From NCBI GenBank assembly GCA_963677225.1, contig OY781923.1, positions 558,001-622,000 on the forward strand: DNA of 64,000 bases. The letters are read 5' to 3'. Source of the stretch: SABI01 sp028532915 (GTDB lineage Bacteria > Spirochaetota > Spirochaetia > Sphaerochaetales > Sphaerochaetaceae). Below the pieces are notes generated by a model. That model ran no database searches. It was not told the origin of the DNA and saw only the letters and a list, made by a program, of their open reading frames with translations. The position numbers were made by a program, and so were the translations under genes. Positions 16,943-25,425 of this stretch are shown one piece after another (the first letter of the stretch is position 1; every line of letters begins with the position of its first letter).

Positions 16943-18289
16943 ATGACCGGAAAAGAACGAGTTTTTCGCACCTTCGAAGGTGAACTCACTGATTCTCTGC
17001 CGTGGGTGCCCTTCACAGGTGTTCATGCCGGAAAACTGCTTGACTACGATGCGAAGGAGGTGTCGACAGATGCCGACAAGATCGTCGCAGCAGCGCTGGA
17101 GGTCAACAGGCTTTACAAGCCTGACGGACAGCCGGTGATGTTCGATCTCCAGATAGAAGCCGAAGTCCTCGGGTGCGAACTGCTGTGGAGTGAAGACAGT
17201 CCTCCGACGGTCAAGACTCATCCTCTTGCACAAGAGAATGAAATTCCAACCTATATCCCGAAAAGAAGTGACGGAAGGATCGCGACACACCTTAAGGCGA
17301 TAGAGACACTGAAGCCTCTCATCGGGGACACGACAGCATTATACGGCATCTGCTGCGGTCCCTTCACTCTCGCTTCCCATCTTCGGGGCACCGATATCTT
17401 CATGGATATGATACTCGATGAGGAGTATGTTCATTCACTTCTGACGTATACCAATGAGGTTGCTAAGGCTGTTGCCTCCTACCTCATCGAAAGCGGAATC
17501 GATGTGGTGGCTGTAGTCGACCCTCTGATCTCACAGATCTCTCCCTCCCATTTTAATCAATTCATGAGCTCTCCTTTCAGTGACCTGTTCAGCCATATCA
17601 GAGAGCAGAAAGCAAAATCGAGCTTCTTCGTATGCGGAAATGCCACGATGAACATCGAACCGATGTGCAATACACGTCCTGACGGAATCTCTGTGGATGA
17701 GAACGTATCACTTGCCGAAGCGAAAAAGATTACCGACAGATATGAGATCACACTGGGAGGAAATATCCCGCTCACTACTGTCATGCTGCTTGGCTCTCAG
17801 CCCGATAACATGAAAACTGTGGTGGATCTTCTGGATACCGTCTCTCATAAACATCTGATCGTCTCTCCCGGCTGTGATATGCCCTACGATACTCCGATCG
17901 AAAATACCATCGCCGTAGAACATGCGGTCCATGAGACCGAAAGTGCCAGATCGATGGTGAAAAACTATGAGAAGACCGAAACGGAGTTTACCGGTACTCT
18001 GCCCGATTATGAACATCTGGAAAGGCCGCTTGTCGAGGTGTTCACACTCGATTCGACAACCTGCGCAGCATGTACCTACATGCTCGCTGCGGCTCAGGAT
18101 GCAGTCTCTTCGATAAAGGAGTCTGTAGATTTAGTTGAATATCCGTATACGACGATGGAGAATATCGGAAGATGCCGGAAGATGGGGGTTACCAAACTTC
18201 CGAGTATCTATATCAACGGAAAGATAGCGTTCTCCTCTGTCATTCCTGCCCGGGAAGAGCTTGTGAAACGTATCAGAGAGGTGATGTGA
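16943..18289 (+). CDS. URO-D-fold methyltransferase fused to a thioredoxin-like domain
   Basis: About 448 residues from the ATG at 16943 (MTGKERVFRTFEGEL, the usual start of MtaA-like proteins; longer GTG starts at 16913 and 16928 are less likely). Residues 1-345 form a URO-D/MtaA fold with YGICCGPFTLASHLRG, SSFFVCGNATMN and VSPGCDMPYDTP. The zinc Cys positions are kept, but the His of the usual HxCG motif is replaced by Phe. Residues from about 365 add a thioredoxin-like domain with CAAC and the cis-Pro stretch KLPSIYINGKIAF. The stop overlaps the next start (TGATG). The fusion suggests redox control of the methyl-transfer site, or a thiol acceptor held on the enzyme; both ideas are inference. 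Confidence 0.8.
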   Translation: MTGKERVFRTFEGELTDSLPWVPFTGVHAGKLLDYDAKEVSTDADKIVAAALEVNRLYKPDGQPVMFDLQIEAEVLGCELLWSEDSPPTVKTHPLAQENEIPTYIPKRSDGRIATHLKAIETLKPLIGDTTALYGICCGPFTLASHLRGTDIFMDMILDEEYVHSLLTYTNEVAKAVASYLIESGIDVVAVVDPLISQISPSHFNQFMSSPFSDLFSHIREQKAKSSFFVCGNATMNIEPMCNTRPDGISVDENVSLAEAKKITDRYEITLGGNIPLTTVMLLGSQPDNMKTVVDLLDTVSHKHLIVSPGCDMPYDTPIENTIAVEHAVHETESARSMVKNYEKTETEFTGTLPDYEHLERPLVEVFTLDSTTCAACTYMLAAAQDAVSSIKESVDLVEYPYTTMENIGRCRKMGVTKLPSIYINGKIAFSSVIPAREELVKRIREVM

Positions 18290-19257
18290 TGCCGCAGGCA
18301 GCGCAGCTTTTCCTGATCACGGGATTTTTAGGATCGGGCAAGACGAGTGTCATCAATTCTCTTCTTTCAAAGCTGACGGATAAGCGGGTCGGACTCATTC
18401 TCAATGATTTCGGCCCGATCGCCGTCGACAGTGCTCTCATAGGAGACAAAGAGAAGATCATTATCACAGAGAGCCTGCACGGAGGACAGATATTCTGCTC
18501 CTGCCTGTCAGGCTCTTTTATCGCACGGATATCCGAGATGGCCGGATACGATCTCGATTACATCATCGTCGAAGCTTCAGGACTTGCTAAACCTTCGACA
18601 CTGATGGATATCATCTCGCACATCACCTCCGTAAACAGTGGAAACAAGATCGTTTATCAGGGGATGATCTGTGTCATCGATGCTCTCAGATACGGCATAC
18701 TCTCTCAATCTGTGGCCGCAATCAGAGAACAGATCGTTTTTTCCGACTGGTTCATCGTCAACAAAAGCGACCTTGTCGATGACAAGGCTCTTCAGTCGAC
18801 CGTCACAACTCTTAAAGAACTCAAACCGGGTTCTGATATCTTCTGTACCTCCTTCGGACAATTTACTTCAGAGATGAGAAAGAGATTCGACAATAACACC
18901 ACAGAGCCCCTTTTGTCTGACACAGATGCTCAAGAGTACAAAGGGTGGGGCAGTGAAGGAAGACCCGAAAGTTTCGTCTTCCTTCCAGAAGAACCGGTGA
19001 GCTGCGATGAGATCAGAAATCTGTTCGAATCGGTCGGCCCCTCTTTGATGAGGGCTAAAGGGTTTTTACTTTGCGATGATAAAATGATCCGTGTCGATAT
19101 CGTCGGTGAGCAGTTGAAGGTAGATGTGGTTGACCGCAAAGATGATCTGGAATTGGGGATAGTGTGTATTCATACTCCTTCAGTTGATGCCCTTTCTCTT
19201 GTCAAAGAGAAGTGGAACGAAAAAGGGTATGATGGAAAGCACTGTATCAGAAAGTAG
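18289..19257 (+). CDS. CobW/P47K-family GTPase
   Basis: The ATG at 18289 (MPQAAQLFLITGFLGSGKT) overlaps the previous stop and has GAGGTG upstream; it is preferred over the longer frame from 18172. The 322-residue protein has Walker A (GFLGSGKTS), NDFGPIAVDS, EASGLAKPS and the GTP-base motif NKSD, as in the G3E family of metal or cofactor chaperones. The usual CxCC metal motif reads FCSCLSG here, so one Cys is lost. A C-terminal domain follows linker residues near 230. In this operon it may help load cobalt-corrinoid or zinc into the methyltransferase components; that is inferred from position. Confidence 0.82.
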   Translation: MPQAAQLFLITGFLGSGKTSVINSLLSKLTDKRVGLILNDFGPIAVDSALIGDKEKIIITESLHGGQIFCSCLSGSFIARISEMAGYDLDYIIVEASGLAKPSTLMDIISHITSVNSGNKIVYQGMICVIDALRYGILSQSVAAIREQIVFSDWFIVNKSDLVDDKALQSTVTTLKELKPGSDIFCTSFGQFTSEMRKRFDNNTTEPLLSDTDAQEYKGWGSEGRPESFVFLPEEPVSCDEIRNLFESVGPSLMRAKGFLLCDDKMIRVDIVGEQLKVDVVDRKDDLELGIVCIHTPSVDALSLVKEKWNEKGYDGKHCIRK

Positions 19258-19265
19258 GAGAGGAA

Positions 19266-19952
19266 ATGGCAATGGGTGAAAAATGTGTGATTCTGAAACC
19301 TGATTTTGCAGCTTCTCTCGAACGCTACAAAAGAAGTATCCGGTTCGATTGCCTTGATGATGCCCAAAGCGAGGCTCTGCAGCTGTTCGAGGATGCAGGT
19401 AGGGCACTTGAGCCCAAAGTCATGCTGCGTGAGTGTTTCATCGATTCGCACACCCTCATTGATTCTCTTCCCTCTGTTGTCGTCGGATCTCACACTTTCA
19501 GCGGAAAAGCTCTTAAGATACTGGATGAAGTGAACCGCATATTCGTCTATGTGGCGACCTGCGGGGGTGAGACCGAACACTTCGACCTTTCAGATTCCGA
19601 CATGCTCGCACCATATTGGCTTGATGTGATCAAAAGACAGTCTCTCACTGTCGCAATGAGAGAACTCAGGTCCTATCTGCGCACTCATTACATGATCAAC
19701 AGCCCGAGAAGTCTCAATCCCGGATCGGGCAATGTGGACATCTGGCCCGTCGATCAGCAAAAGACTCTATTCGACCTTCTCGGCGGAGCCGGAAAGATAG
19801 GGGTGAAACTGAACGACAGCTGCCTGATGACACCGAACAAGAGCCTGAGCGGTTTTATGTTCTCTCTGCCCCGATCCGATTGGGAAAGCTGTGCCTTCTG
19901 TGAACGGGAGAACTGCCCTGACAGACGGGTAGCATTTGAGAAATCTTTATGA
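19266..19952 (+). CDS. MetH-activation-domain-like protein
   Basis: A 228-residue protein resembling a stand-alone version of the activation domain of B12-dependent methionine synthase. It has VYVATCGGETEHF near residue 97, SLNPGSGNVDIWPVDQQKTL near 155 and MTPNKSLSGFMF near 195, the AdoMet-binding region. The C-terminal CAFCERENCPDRR is a Cys cluster that could bind iron-sulfur or zinc. In MetH this domain supplies AdoMet for reductive methylation of cob(II)alamin. Here, with a RACE-type activator also present, the cell may have two ways to rescue oxidised corrinoid. The ribosome site AGGAGAGG precedes the ATG. Confidence 0.8.
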   Translation: MAMGEKCVILKPDFAASLERYKRSIRFDCLDDAQSEALQLFEDAGRALEPKVMLRECFIDSHTLIDSLPSVVVGSHTFSGKALKILDEVNRIFVYVATCGGETEHFDLSDSDMLAPYWLDVIKRQSLTVAMRELRSYLRTHYMINSPRSLNPGSGNVDIWPVDQQKTLFDLLGGAGKIGVKLNDSCLMTPNKSLSGFMFSLPRSDWESCAFCERENCPDRRVAFEKSL

Positions 19953-19987
19953 TGGGTATATAATTATCTGAATGACAGGAGGATGAA

Positions 19988-21040
19988 ATGCAGCCTGATT
20001 TCAACGAACTTTTGACCGTACTGGAGAGGAAAAGCCCTTCCAGGCCCGTTCTTTTCGAGTTCTACATGAATGACAATGTCTATGATGCCCTCGTGGACCC
20101 GAAAGAGCTTCCTTCAGAAGATGAAGATATCGCCGAAAGAGTGAAGCTTCTTCTTTCGTTCTATCGTCTGGGTTACGATTATGCGACACTCCTTCCTCCG
20201 AAAGAGAGTTTCTTTCCCGAACTGAGAGAGCATCATGATGACCGGCGGACCTATTCGCTCAACGAAGGATCCCATATCGATTCCTGGAAAGCTTTCGAGG
20301 AATATCCCTGGCCCGATTACTCCAATATCGACTACAGCTATCTTGAAAAGGTAACCTCCTATCTTCCCGAAGGGATGAAGCTGATCCCCAGCGGCCCCGG
20401 CGGGGTCGAGGAGGTCGTCATCTCTCTGACCGGATATGAGAATCTCTGTTACATGATGGTCGACGATGAAGATCTTGTAGATGCTCTGTTCGAGGCTGTC
20501 GGCAGCCGGCTTGTCAAATATTATAAAGAAGTCGCATCTTTCGATTCTGTCGGAGCATGTCTGTCGAACGACGACTGGGGCTTCAAGACACAGACTCTTT
20601 TGAGCCCTTCTCAGATGGAACGATGGCTGATCCCATGGCACAGAAAGATCTCACAAGCGATTCATGATTCTCACAAACCTGCTCTTCTGCATACCTGCGG
20701 AAACGTATATCCTGTCTTTGACTGGATCAGCGAGAGCTATGAAGGGAAACACTCATACGAGGATTCGATCCTTCCTGTGGAGGATGCCTGGAAGACCTAT
20801 CACGATCAGATAGCGATTCTCGGAGGAATCGATGTGAACTATATGATCATGGAATCTCAACAGAACGTGTATGAAAGATCGCGTGCACTTCTGGAGCGAA
20901 CGGCTCAGGAAGGATCTTTCGCCCTGGGCACCGGGAACTCTGTGCCTGATTACCTTCCCAATGATAAATACTTTGCCATGCTGAAAGCAGCATGGGACCT
21001 TCGCGGTATCACAGCAGAGGTCAGTCATGCTCTCGGATGA
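19988..21040 (+). CDS. URO-D-fold protein, putative methyltransferase
   Basis: A 350-residue URO-D superfamily protein. PALLHTCGNVYPVFDWI near residue 230 keeps the His-x-Cys motif of MtaA-like methyltransferases, and CLSNDDWGFKTQTLLSP near 185 is family-like. The third zinc Cys near the C-terminus is not obvious (ALGTGNSVPDYLP). The start has a strong AGGAGGATGAA site. The end overlaps the hydrolase gene by 14 bases, so the two may work together. It could be the substrate-specific methyltransferase that demethylates a methoxylated compound after hydrolysis of its ester. Confidence 0.76.
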   Translation: MQPDFNELLTVLERKSPSRPVLFEFYMNDNVYDALVDPKELPSEDEDIAERVKLLLSFYRLGYDYATLLPPKESFFPELREHHDDRRTYSLNEGSHIDSWKAFEEYPWPDYSNIDYSYLEKVTSYLPEGMKLIPSGPGGVEEVVISLTGYENLCYMMVDDEDLVDALFEAVGSRLVKYYKEVASFDSVGACLSNDDWGFKTQTLLSPSQMERWLIPWHRKISQAIHDSHKPALLHTCGNVYPVFDWISESYEGKHSYEDSILPVEDAWKTYHDQIAILGGIDVNYMIMESQQNVYERSRALLERTAQEGSFALGTGNSVPDYLPNDKYFAMLKAAWDLRGITAEVSHALG

Positions 21041-22160
21041 TTCTTTACTTCTCGGCCGATGCAGCAGATGGTTCAGTTCCCAGTTGAGTGAAGAGGGGCG
21101 TTACCCATATTCTTTTGTTCAAAGCAGGTTTTCTGACATCCGTAAGTGGAAGGAGCAATCAAGAGAGATCTTTGAACAATATATCCTTGCCCCGGTTATT
21201 TCGATATCGGATTTTGAGGTGGTCTCTGTTTCAGACTATGATGGTCTGCGGATAGAGAAACTCAGATGGTCTTTGCCTTTTGGAAATCCCACTGAAGCCT
21301 ATTTTCTCCGTCCTCTTGAATATCAGAGGCCACTGCCCGGTGTTCTGGCCCTTCATGGACACGCTCGTAACAAGATCCTCGGTAAAAGCAAGATAACAAG
21401 AGTATCCGATAACACTGACAGCAGCATCATCTCCTTTCAGCAGAAAATGCATGAAGGGAGAGCCTGGGCAAATGAGCTTGCGAAGAATGGGTTTGCGGTT
21501 CTTGTTCATGATGTCTTCCCGTTTGAAAGCCGTCTGATCACCCCTTCGAAGGCCTTTTCGGTTCTCGACGGAGTTGTCGATAAGAATGGTGATGACTATT
21601 CTCAATATAATGAAAAAGCTTCCTATATGGAGTCAGATATTGCGAAGGTCCTCTTTTCCTCCGGTTTCACCTGGCCCGGGCTTACATTGACGGAAGACCG
21701 GATCGCTTTGAATATTCTTGCCAGTCGGGAGGATGTCGATGAGAATCGGCTGGGATGCTGCGGGTTGAGTCTCGGAGGTATGCGAGCACAATATCTTTCA
21801 GGTTCGACCGATAAGATCCGATGTACGGTATCTGCCGGATTTATGACTACATGGAATGATTTTATCCTGCATCATGCGATCGACCATACATGGATGTACT
21901 CGATTCCCGGACTGTCGAATCTGATGGGGCTTTCAGATATCGTGTCGATGACCGCTCCTTCGCCGCTTCTGATCCAAAGCTGCAGTGATGATGAACTGTT
22001 CAGCCTGGATGAAGTGAGAAAGGCTGAGAAGAATCTTCGCGGTGTATATGAGAAAGCCGGCTTCCCGGACCATTTTGACCACAGATATTACAAAGGCTCC
22101 CATCGTTTCAGCACAGAAATGCAGACGGAAGCCTTTGACTGGTTGTCCAGATGGTTATGA
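21027..22160 (+). CDS. Alpha/beta hydrolase (dienelactone hydrolase/acetyl esterase type)
   Basis: The 377-residue protein has the alpha/beta-hydrolase order. The oxyanion region PGVLALHGHARNK lies near residue 105, the nucleophile elbow GCCGLSLGGMRAQ near residue 250 (Ser in GLSLGG), an acid Asp likely in QSCSDDELFSLDE near 320, and the catalytic His in YKGSHRFSTEMQ near 360. There is no signal peptide, so it is cytoplasmic. It probably cleaves an ester or lactone. The start lies inside the preceding URO-D gene, and its end overlaps the opposing PIG-L gene by 6 bases. Its presence beside methyltransferase genes hints at a methoxylated or esterified substrate. Confidence 0.82.
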   Translation: MLSDDSLLLGRCSRWFSSQLSEEGRYPYSFVQSRFSDIRKWKEQSREIFEQYILAPVISISDFEVVSVSDYDGLRIEKLRWSLPFGNPTEAYFLRPLEYQRPLPGVLALHGHARNKILGKSKITRVSDNTDSSIISFQQKMHEGRAWANELAKNGFAVLVHDVFPFESRLITPSKAFSVLDGVVDKNGDDYSQYNEKASYMESDIAKVLFSSGFTWPGLTLTEDRIALNILASREDVDENRLGCCGLSLGGMRAQYLSGSTDKIRCTVSAGFMTTWNDFILHHAIDHTWMYSIPGLSNLMGLSDIVSMTAPSPLLIQSCSDDELFSLDEVRKAEKNLRGVYEKAGFPDHFDHRYYKGSHRFSTEMQTEAFDWLSRWL

Positions 22161-22934
22161 ATGAACAATGTGTTCTTCGAGAACATCTTCGAGCGGTGTG
22201 AACTGAGGTGAACTGTACCCTAAAGGATTATGGCGGATCCACCCCTCGGCGAAGTCGAAGGCTTTCGAATCCTTTCCGACCTGATGACTCATATCGCGCA
22301 TCGTCTGGACATACGAATCGAGTTTCTGACTGTCATCAAGCCAGTTCCTCTGGGAATTATGCATCGAGAGCATCTTCTCTTTCTTGTCGATTACCGCCGA
22401 GATGTCTGTATAGAACTGGGCTTTGACCTTGTTTTGAAGACCGTCATGCAGACCGTAGGGAAGTGCATGATACAAAGCAACCTCTTTTTGAAACGTCGGT
22501 GTGTCCGGAATCGTTTTGAAGTTGGGCATAGCGTTGGTAAACGCTGCGGTAACAGCGATCCTTGCCGTGTTCATATGGTCTTCCATATAGTCAAGAAGAG
22601 CTGGAACAAGGAGGATGTCGGGACGTGCCTTCCTGATCACAGATGCTACCTTTCTCACCAGATCGAGATCATATACCACCTCGAGGTCATTTGCGATGCT
22701 CGGATACCACGTCGCACCGAGAAAATCGGCAGCGTTTTGTGCCTCTTTGCGGCGGATATCCTCGATCTCCTCTCTTCCATATTCCAGTGTCCCGCAATTT
22801 CCGTTCGCCACATTCATATAATGGAGAGTCACCCCCTGTTCTTTCAGCAGAAACAGAGTCCCCGACATCATGAACTCGATATCGTCGGGATGACATCCTA
22901 TCGCCATTGCCGTCATGTGTGTGCTGGTATCCAT
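22155..22934 (-). CDS. PIG-L/LmbE-family deacetylase
   Basis: A 259-residue zinc deacetylase of the PIG-L/LmbE family. It has the defining AIGCHPDDIEF motif near residue 14, with the metal ligands His and Asp, and YMEDHMNTARIAVTAAF near 115 with the third ligand. Family members remove the N-acetyl group of GlcNAc-containing small molecules. It is the last gene of a minus-strand unit with oxidoreductase, aminotransferase, NagB-like and URO-D genes, which points to catabolism of an acetylated amino sugar. Only 3 bases separate it from the oxidoreductase gene. Confidence 0.88.
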   Translation of the reverse strand: MDTSTHMTAMAIGCHPDDIEFMMSGTLFLLKEQGVTLHYMNVANGNCGTLEYGREEIEDIRRKEAQNAADFLGATWYPSIANDLEVVYDLDLVRKVASVIRKARPDILLVPALLDYMEDHMNTARIAVTAAFTNAMPNFKTIPDTPTFQKEVALYHALPYGLHDGLQNKVKAQFYTDISAVIDKKEKMLSMHNSQRNWLDDSQKLDSYVQTMRDMSHQVGKDSKAFDFAEGWIRHNPLGYSSPQFTPLEDVLEEHIVHS

Positions 22935-22937
22935 AAT

Positions 22938-24005
22938 TTAAATCAAAACCTCCTTTCCTCCGTTGGATGCAGATTCATGGCATGCGAGTACCAGAAGGAT
23001 GTTTCTCAGTCCTCTTCGTCCGTCCATTCTCTGATTATTGATGATCGAATTCGCATGTTCTGTGATCTGCGCCTGATAAATATTTTCCACATCTGCCATA
23101 CAATAAGTCTTTGAAATCTCATCGGTCACCAGCTCAAGTCTGACCGGAGCCGGTTCATCCTGATGTCCCGATAACTGGAACATCGTTCCATATCCTCTGA
23201 TCACACCTCTTTCGCCGTATATCTCGTAGCCGAGATTCTGAAGAGTTCCTACAACACCTCCTCTCGGCTGATTGAAGGCGACCCTTACACATCCTTCAAG
23301 ACCATTTTTAAGGATGTAGCTGATGACAGCCCCGTTCTCTACCGCGATATCGAGTGTAGGCGGGTAATACGTACACCTGAGAGACCTGATCTGCTCATCG
23401 AACAGAAATTCTCCCATATCGAGACAGTGGGCTCCCACATCTCCGATAGGACCTCCCAGTTCTTCAGGCCGGCTGCACCTCCAGGACTGTGCTTCCGCAG
23501 GATCTTTCCCGTAGAGGAATTCCATATGAAGTGTGGTAAACAGATCGTGTCCTGCGACACCGCTTCTGATGAGCTCTTTAGCTTTTCTGTTATAGACATT
23601 CTTTGTCATCATCAGATTCGTACAGATACTCAAATCGAACTTCTCGGCAGTCTCCACAAGCTTTTTCGCCTGATTGATATCGACTGTCATAGGTTTTTCG
23701 ATGATCACATGCTTTTTCGCCTGAAGAGCCTTCATAGCGACTTCAAAGTGCGTCGAATTGCTCGTTGCTACATATATCGCATCGATCTTCGGGTTCTTGA
23801 GAAGTTCATCTACCGATTCATACCAACGTATTCCCAAAGCATTAGCAGCGCTTTTTCTTCCTTTGTTGATATCAGTAGCTCCTGCAAGCGTGAACGGGAG
23901 GATCTGGTGATTGTACCTGTCTCTGTCCAGGGCAAAGCCTTCTTTTGCTATCCTGTTTTCGGCAATCCCGCCGAATCCTACTATTCCATATTGTATCTGA
24001 TCCAT
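22938..24005 (-). CDS. Gfo/Idh/MocA-family oxidoreductase
   Basis: A 355-residue NAD(P)-dependent sugar dehydrogenase. The N-terminal Rossmann motif is IQYGIVGFGGIAENR, and the family signature KHVIIEKPMTVD near residue 95 holds the catalytic Lys. GPIGDVGAHCLDMGEF near 190 forms part of the active site. It likely oxidises or reduces a hydroxyl of a sugar or amino sugar. Next to a DegT aminotransferase it recalls the NtdC/NtdA pair of Bacillus, in which oxidation at C3 precedes transamination; the similarity of arrangement is inferred from general knowledge. Confidence 0.9.
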   Translation of the reverse strand: MDQIQYGIVGFGGIAENRIAKEGFALDRDRYNHQILPFTLAGATDINKGRKSAANALGIRWYESVDELLKNPKIDAIYVATSNSTHFEVAMKALQAKKHVIIEKPMTVDINQAKKLVETAEKFDLSICTNLMMTKNVYNRKAKELIRSGVAGHDLFTTLHMEFLYGKDPAEAQSWRCSRPEELGGPIGDVGAHCLDMGEFLFDEQIRSLRCTYYPPTLDIAVENGAVISYILKNGLEGCVRVAFNQPRGGVVGTLQNLGYEIYGERGVIRGYGTMFQLSGHQDEPAPVRLELVTDEISKTYCMADVENIYQAQITEHANSIINNQRMDGRRGLRNILLVLACHESASNGGKEVLI

Positions 24006-24017
24006 TCCGAAAGCTCC

Positions 24018-25292
24018 CTACTTATAGTTCTTTTGAAGAATCTTCTTCACAGCATCGATACACCGCTGGATGTGTTCTATTTCCCATGTGGGATGGAGGA
24101 ACAGATTCAGTGTCTCCTTTCTCAAAGATTTTGCCGTTCTGCACTGTCTGGTTCCATATTTCATTGATTCGGCATCGGTGTACTCTTTCGATTTGAACGG
24201 GAATTTCACCCGGCCGAAGCCGTTAAGGTCCTTGTAGGCTTTTTCCTCATAGGCTTCCGGCCACTGGATCCCATAACAGGGGATACCTGATGCTGCCAGG
24301 GTCTTAACGAATGAGGGAGCATCGATAGTGAGAACATCAAGGTCCAGGCGGATAGGATACCACCAGTAAGCATTCATTCTGTCGGTCGTATTGACCGGCA
24401 ACGCCGTTATCCCTTTAAGTGCGGTGAACGCATCATCGTAGATTTTCGCATATTCTCTTCTCCTCTTCAGGTTCCAGCTGTCAAATCTTTTGAGTTCATT
24501 AAGGCCGATGATTGACTGAATCTCGGTCATACGATAATTGAATCCGACTCGGTTGTGCACATAGTTGAGCTTTTCTTCCATTGCAAGAAGATTGAGTCTC
24601 TCTTGTACATCATACCCGTGGTCTCTGAACGATCGGCATTCCCATGCAAGATCGTCATCATCCGTGACTACCATTCCGCCTTCTCCGCCGGTGGTGAAAT
24701 GCTTGCTCTGGCAGAAACTGAAACAGCCGGCATCACCGACAGTCCCTACTTTCTTTCCTTTGTATATCCCGCCGACACATTGAGCGCAGTCTTCTATGAC
24801 ATACAGATCATGTTTCTTTGCAAATGCCATGATGGGATCCATATCGGCGACAACTCCATACAGATGGACGACCACGATAGCCCTTGTCCGTTCGCTCAAT
24901 AAAGATTCCAGCCGATGTGGATCGAGTGTATGATCTGTGGTAACATCTGCGAAGACGGGGACCGCACCTGCCTGAACTATCGAGAAGGATGAGGCAATGA
25001 AAGAGTAGGATGGGACGATAACCTCATCTCCGGGGCCGATACCCAAAGAGGAAAGTGCGATATGAAGAGCAGCTGTTCCGTTGGTACAGCTGATGGCATT
25101 CTTAACCTGTTCCCATCGGGCGAACTGGCGTTCGAATTCCATCCCCTTCTTTCCCGTCCAGTAGTTCACTTTTCCCGATCGTATCGGTTCTGCTATCGCC
25201 TCGGCGGTCTCCGGGGCAAACTGGGGCCACATTGGAAAACCCAGTTTTGCCGCACCGTCAGCGTTCATTACAATATCATTATCACTATTCAT
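24018..25292 (-). CDS. DegT/DnrJ/EryC1-family sugar aminotransferase
   Basis: The open frame extends to 25517, but the ATG at 25292 (MNSDNDIVMNADG) has a GGGAGGTG ribosome site and gives a typical 424 residues. CTNGTAALHIALSSLGIGPG near residue 70, VIEDCAQCVGG, and SFCQSKHFTTGGEGGMVV with the PLP-binding Lys mark a fold-type I sugar aminotransferase. It interconverts a keto sugar and an amino sugar using PLP. It shares the operon with a Gfo/Idh oxidoreductase, a deacetylase and a NagB-like protein. A gap of 133 bases separates it from the NagB-like gene and contains two small hairpins. Confidence 0.9.
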   Translation of the reverse strand: MNSDNDIVMNADGAAKLGFPMWPQFAPETAEAIAEPIRSGKVNYWTGKKGMEFERQFARWEQVKNAISCTNGTAALHIALSSLGIGPGDEVIVPSYSFIASSFSIVQAGAVPVFADVTTDHTLDPHRLESLLSERTRAIVVVHLYGVVADMDPIMAFAKKHDLYVIEDCAQCVGGIYKGKKVGTVGDAGCFSFCQSKHFTTGGEGGMVVTDDDDLAWECRSFRDHGYDVQERLNLLAMEEKLNYVHNRVGFNYRMTEIQSIIGLNELKRFDSWNLKRRREYAKIYDDAFTALKGITALPVNTTDRMNAYWWYPIRLDLDVLTIDAPSFVKTLAASGIPCYGIQWPEAYEEKAYKDLNGFGRVKFPFKSKEYTDAESMKYGTRQCRTAKSLRKETLNLFLHPTWEIEHIQRCIDAVKKILQKNYK

Positions 25293-25323
25293 GGAAACAC
25301 CTCCCTTTCCAGATAAAACTTTG

Positions 25324-25407
25324 ATGATACTGCACAAAATATCATGTGGTATCATACTGTCAGATACCTGCCGGTCGCTATGAGGTGAAGCAGAGATGAA
25401 CCGGCAG
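25324..25407 (-). other. Two hairpins in the NagB-like/DegT gap
   Basis: Inverted repeats 25324-25330 with 25349-25355 (7 bp) and 25368-25375 with 25400-25407 (8 bp, GC-rich) lie in the transcript between the two genes. They may tune expression of the downstream part of the operon. No T-run is present. Confidence 0.4.
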
Positions 25408-25425
25408 ATACGGAACTGTCCCCGA

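Noticed and set aside
22230..23114. 294-codon open frame on the plus strand
   Set aside because: It runs antisense across the PIG-L and Gfo/Idh genes, both of which have clear motifs.
23427..24167. 246-codon open frame on the plus strand
   Set aside because: Antisense shadow of the Gfo/Idh and DegT genes; no recognisable domain.
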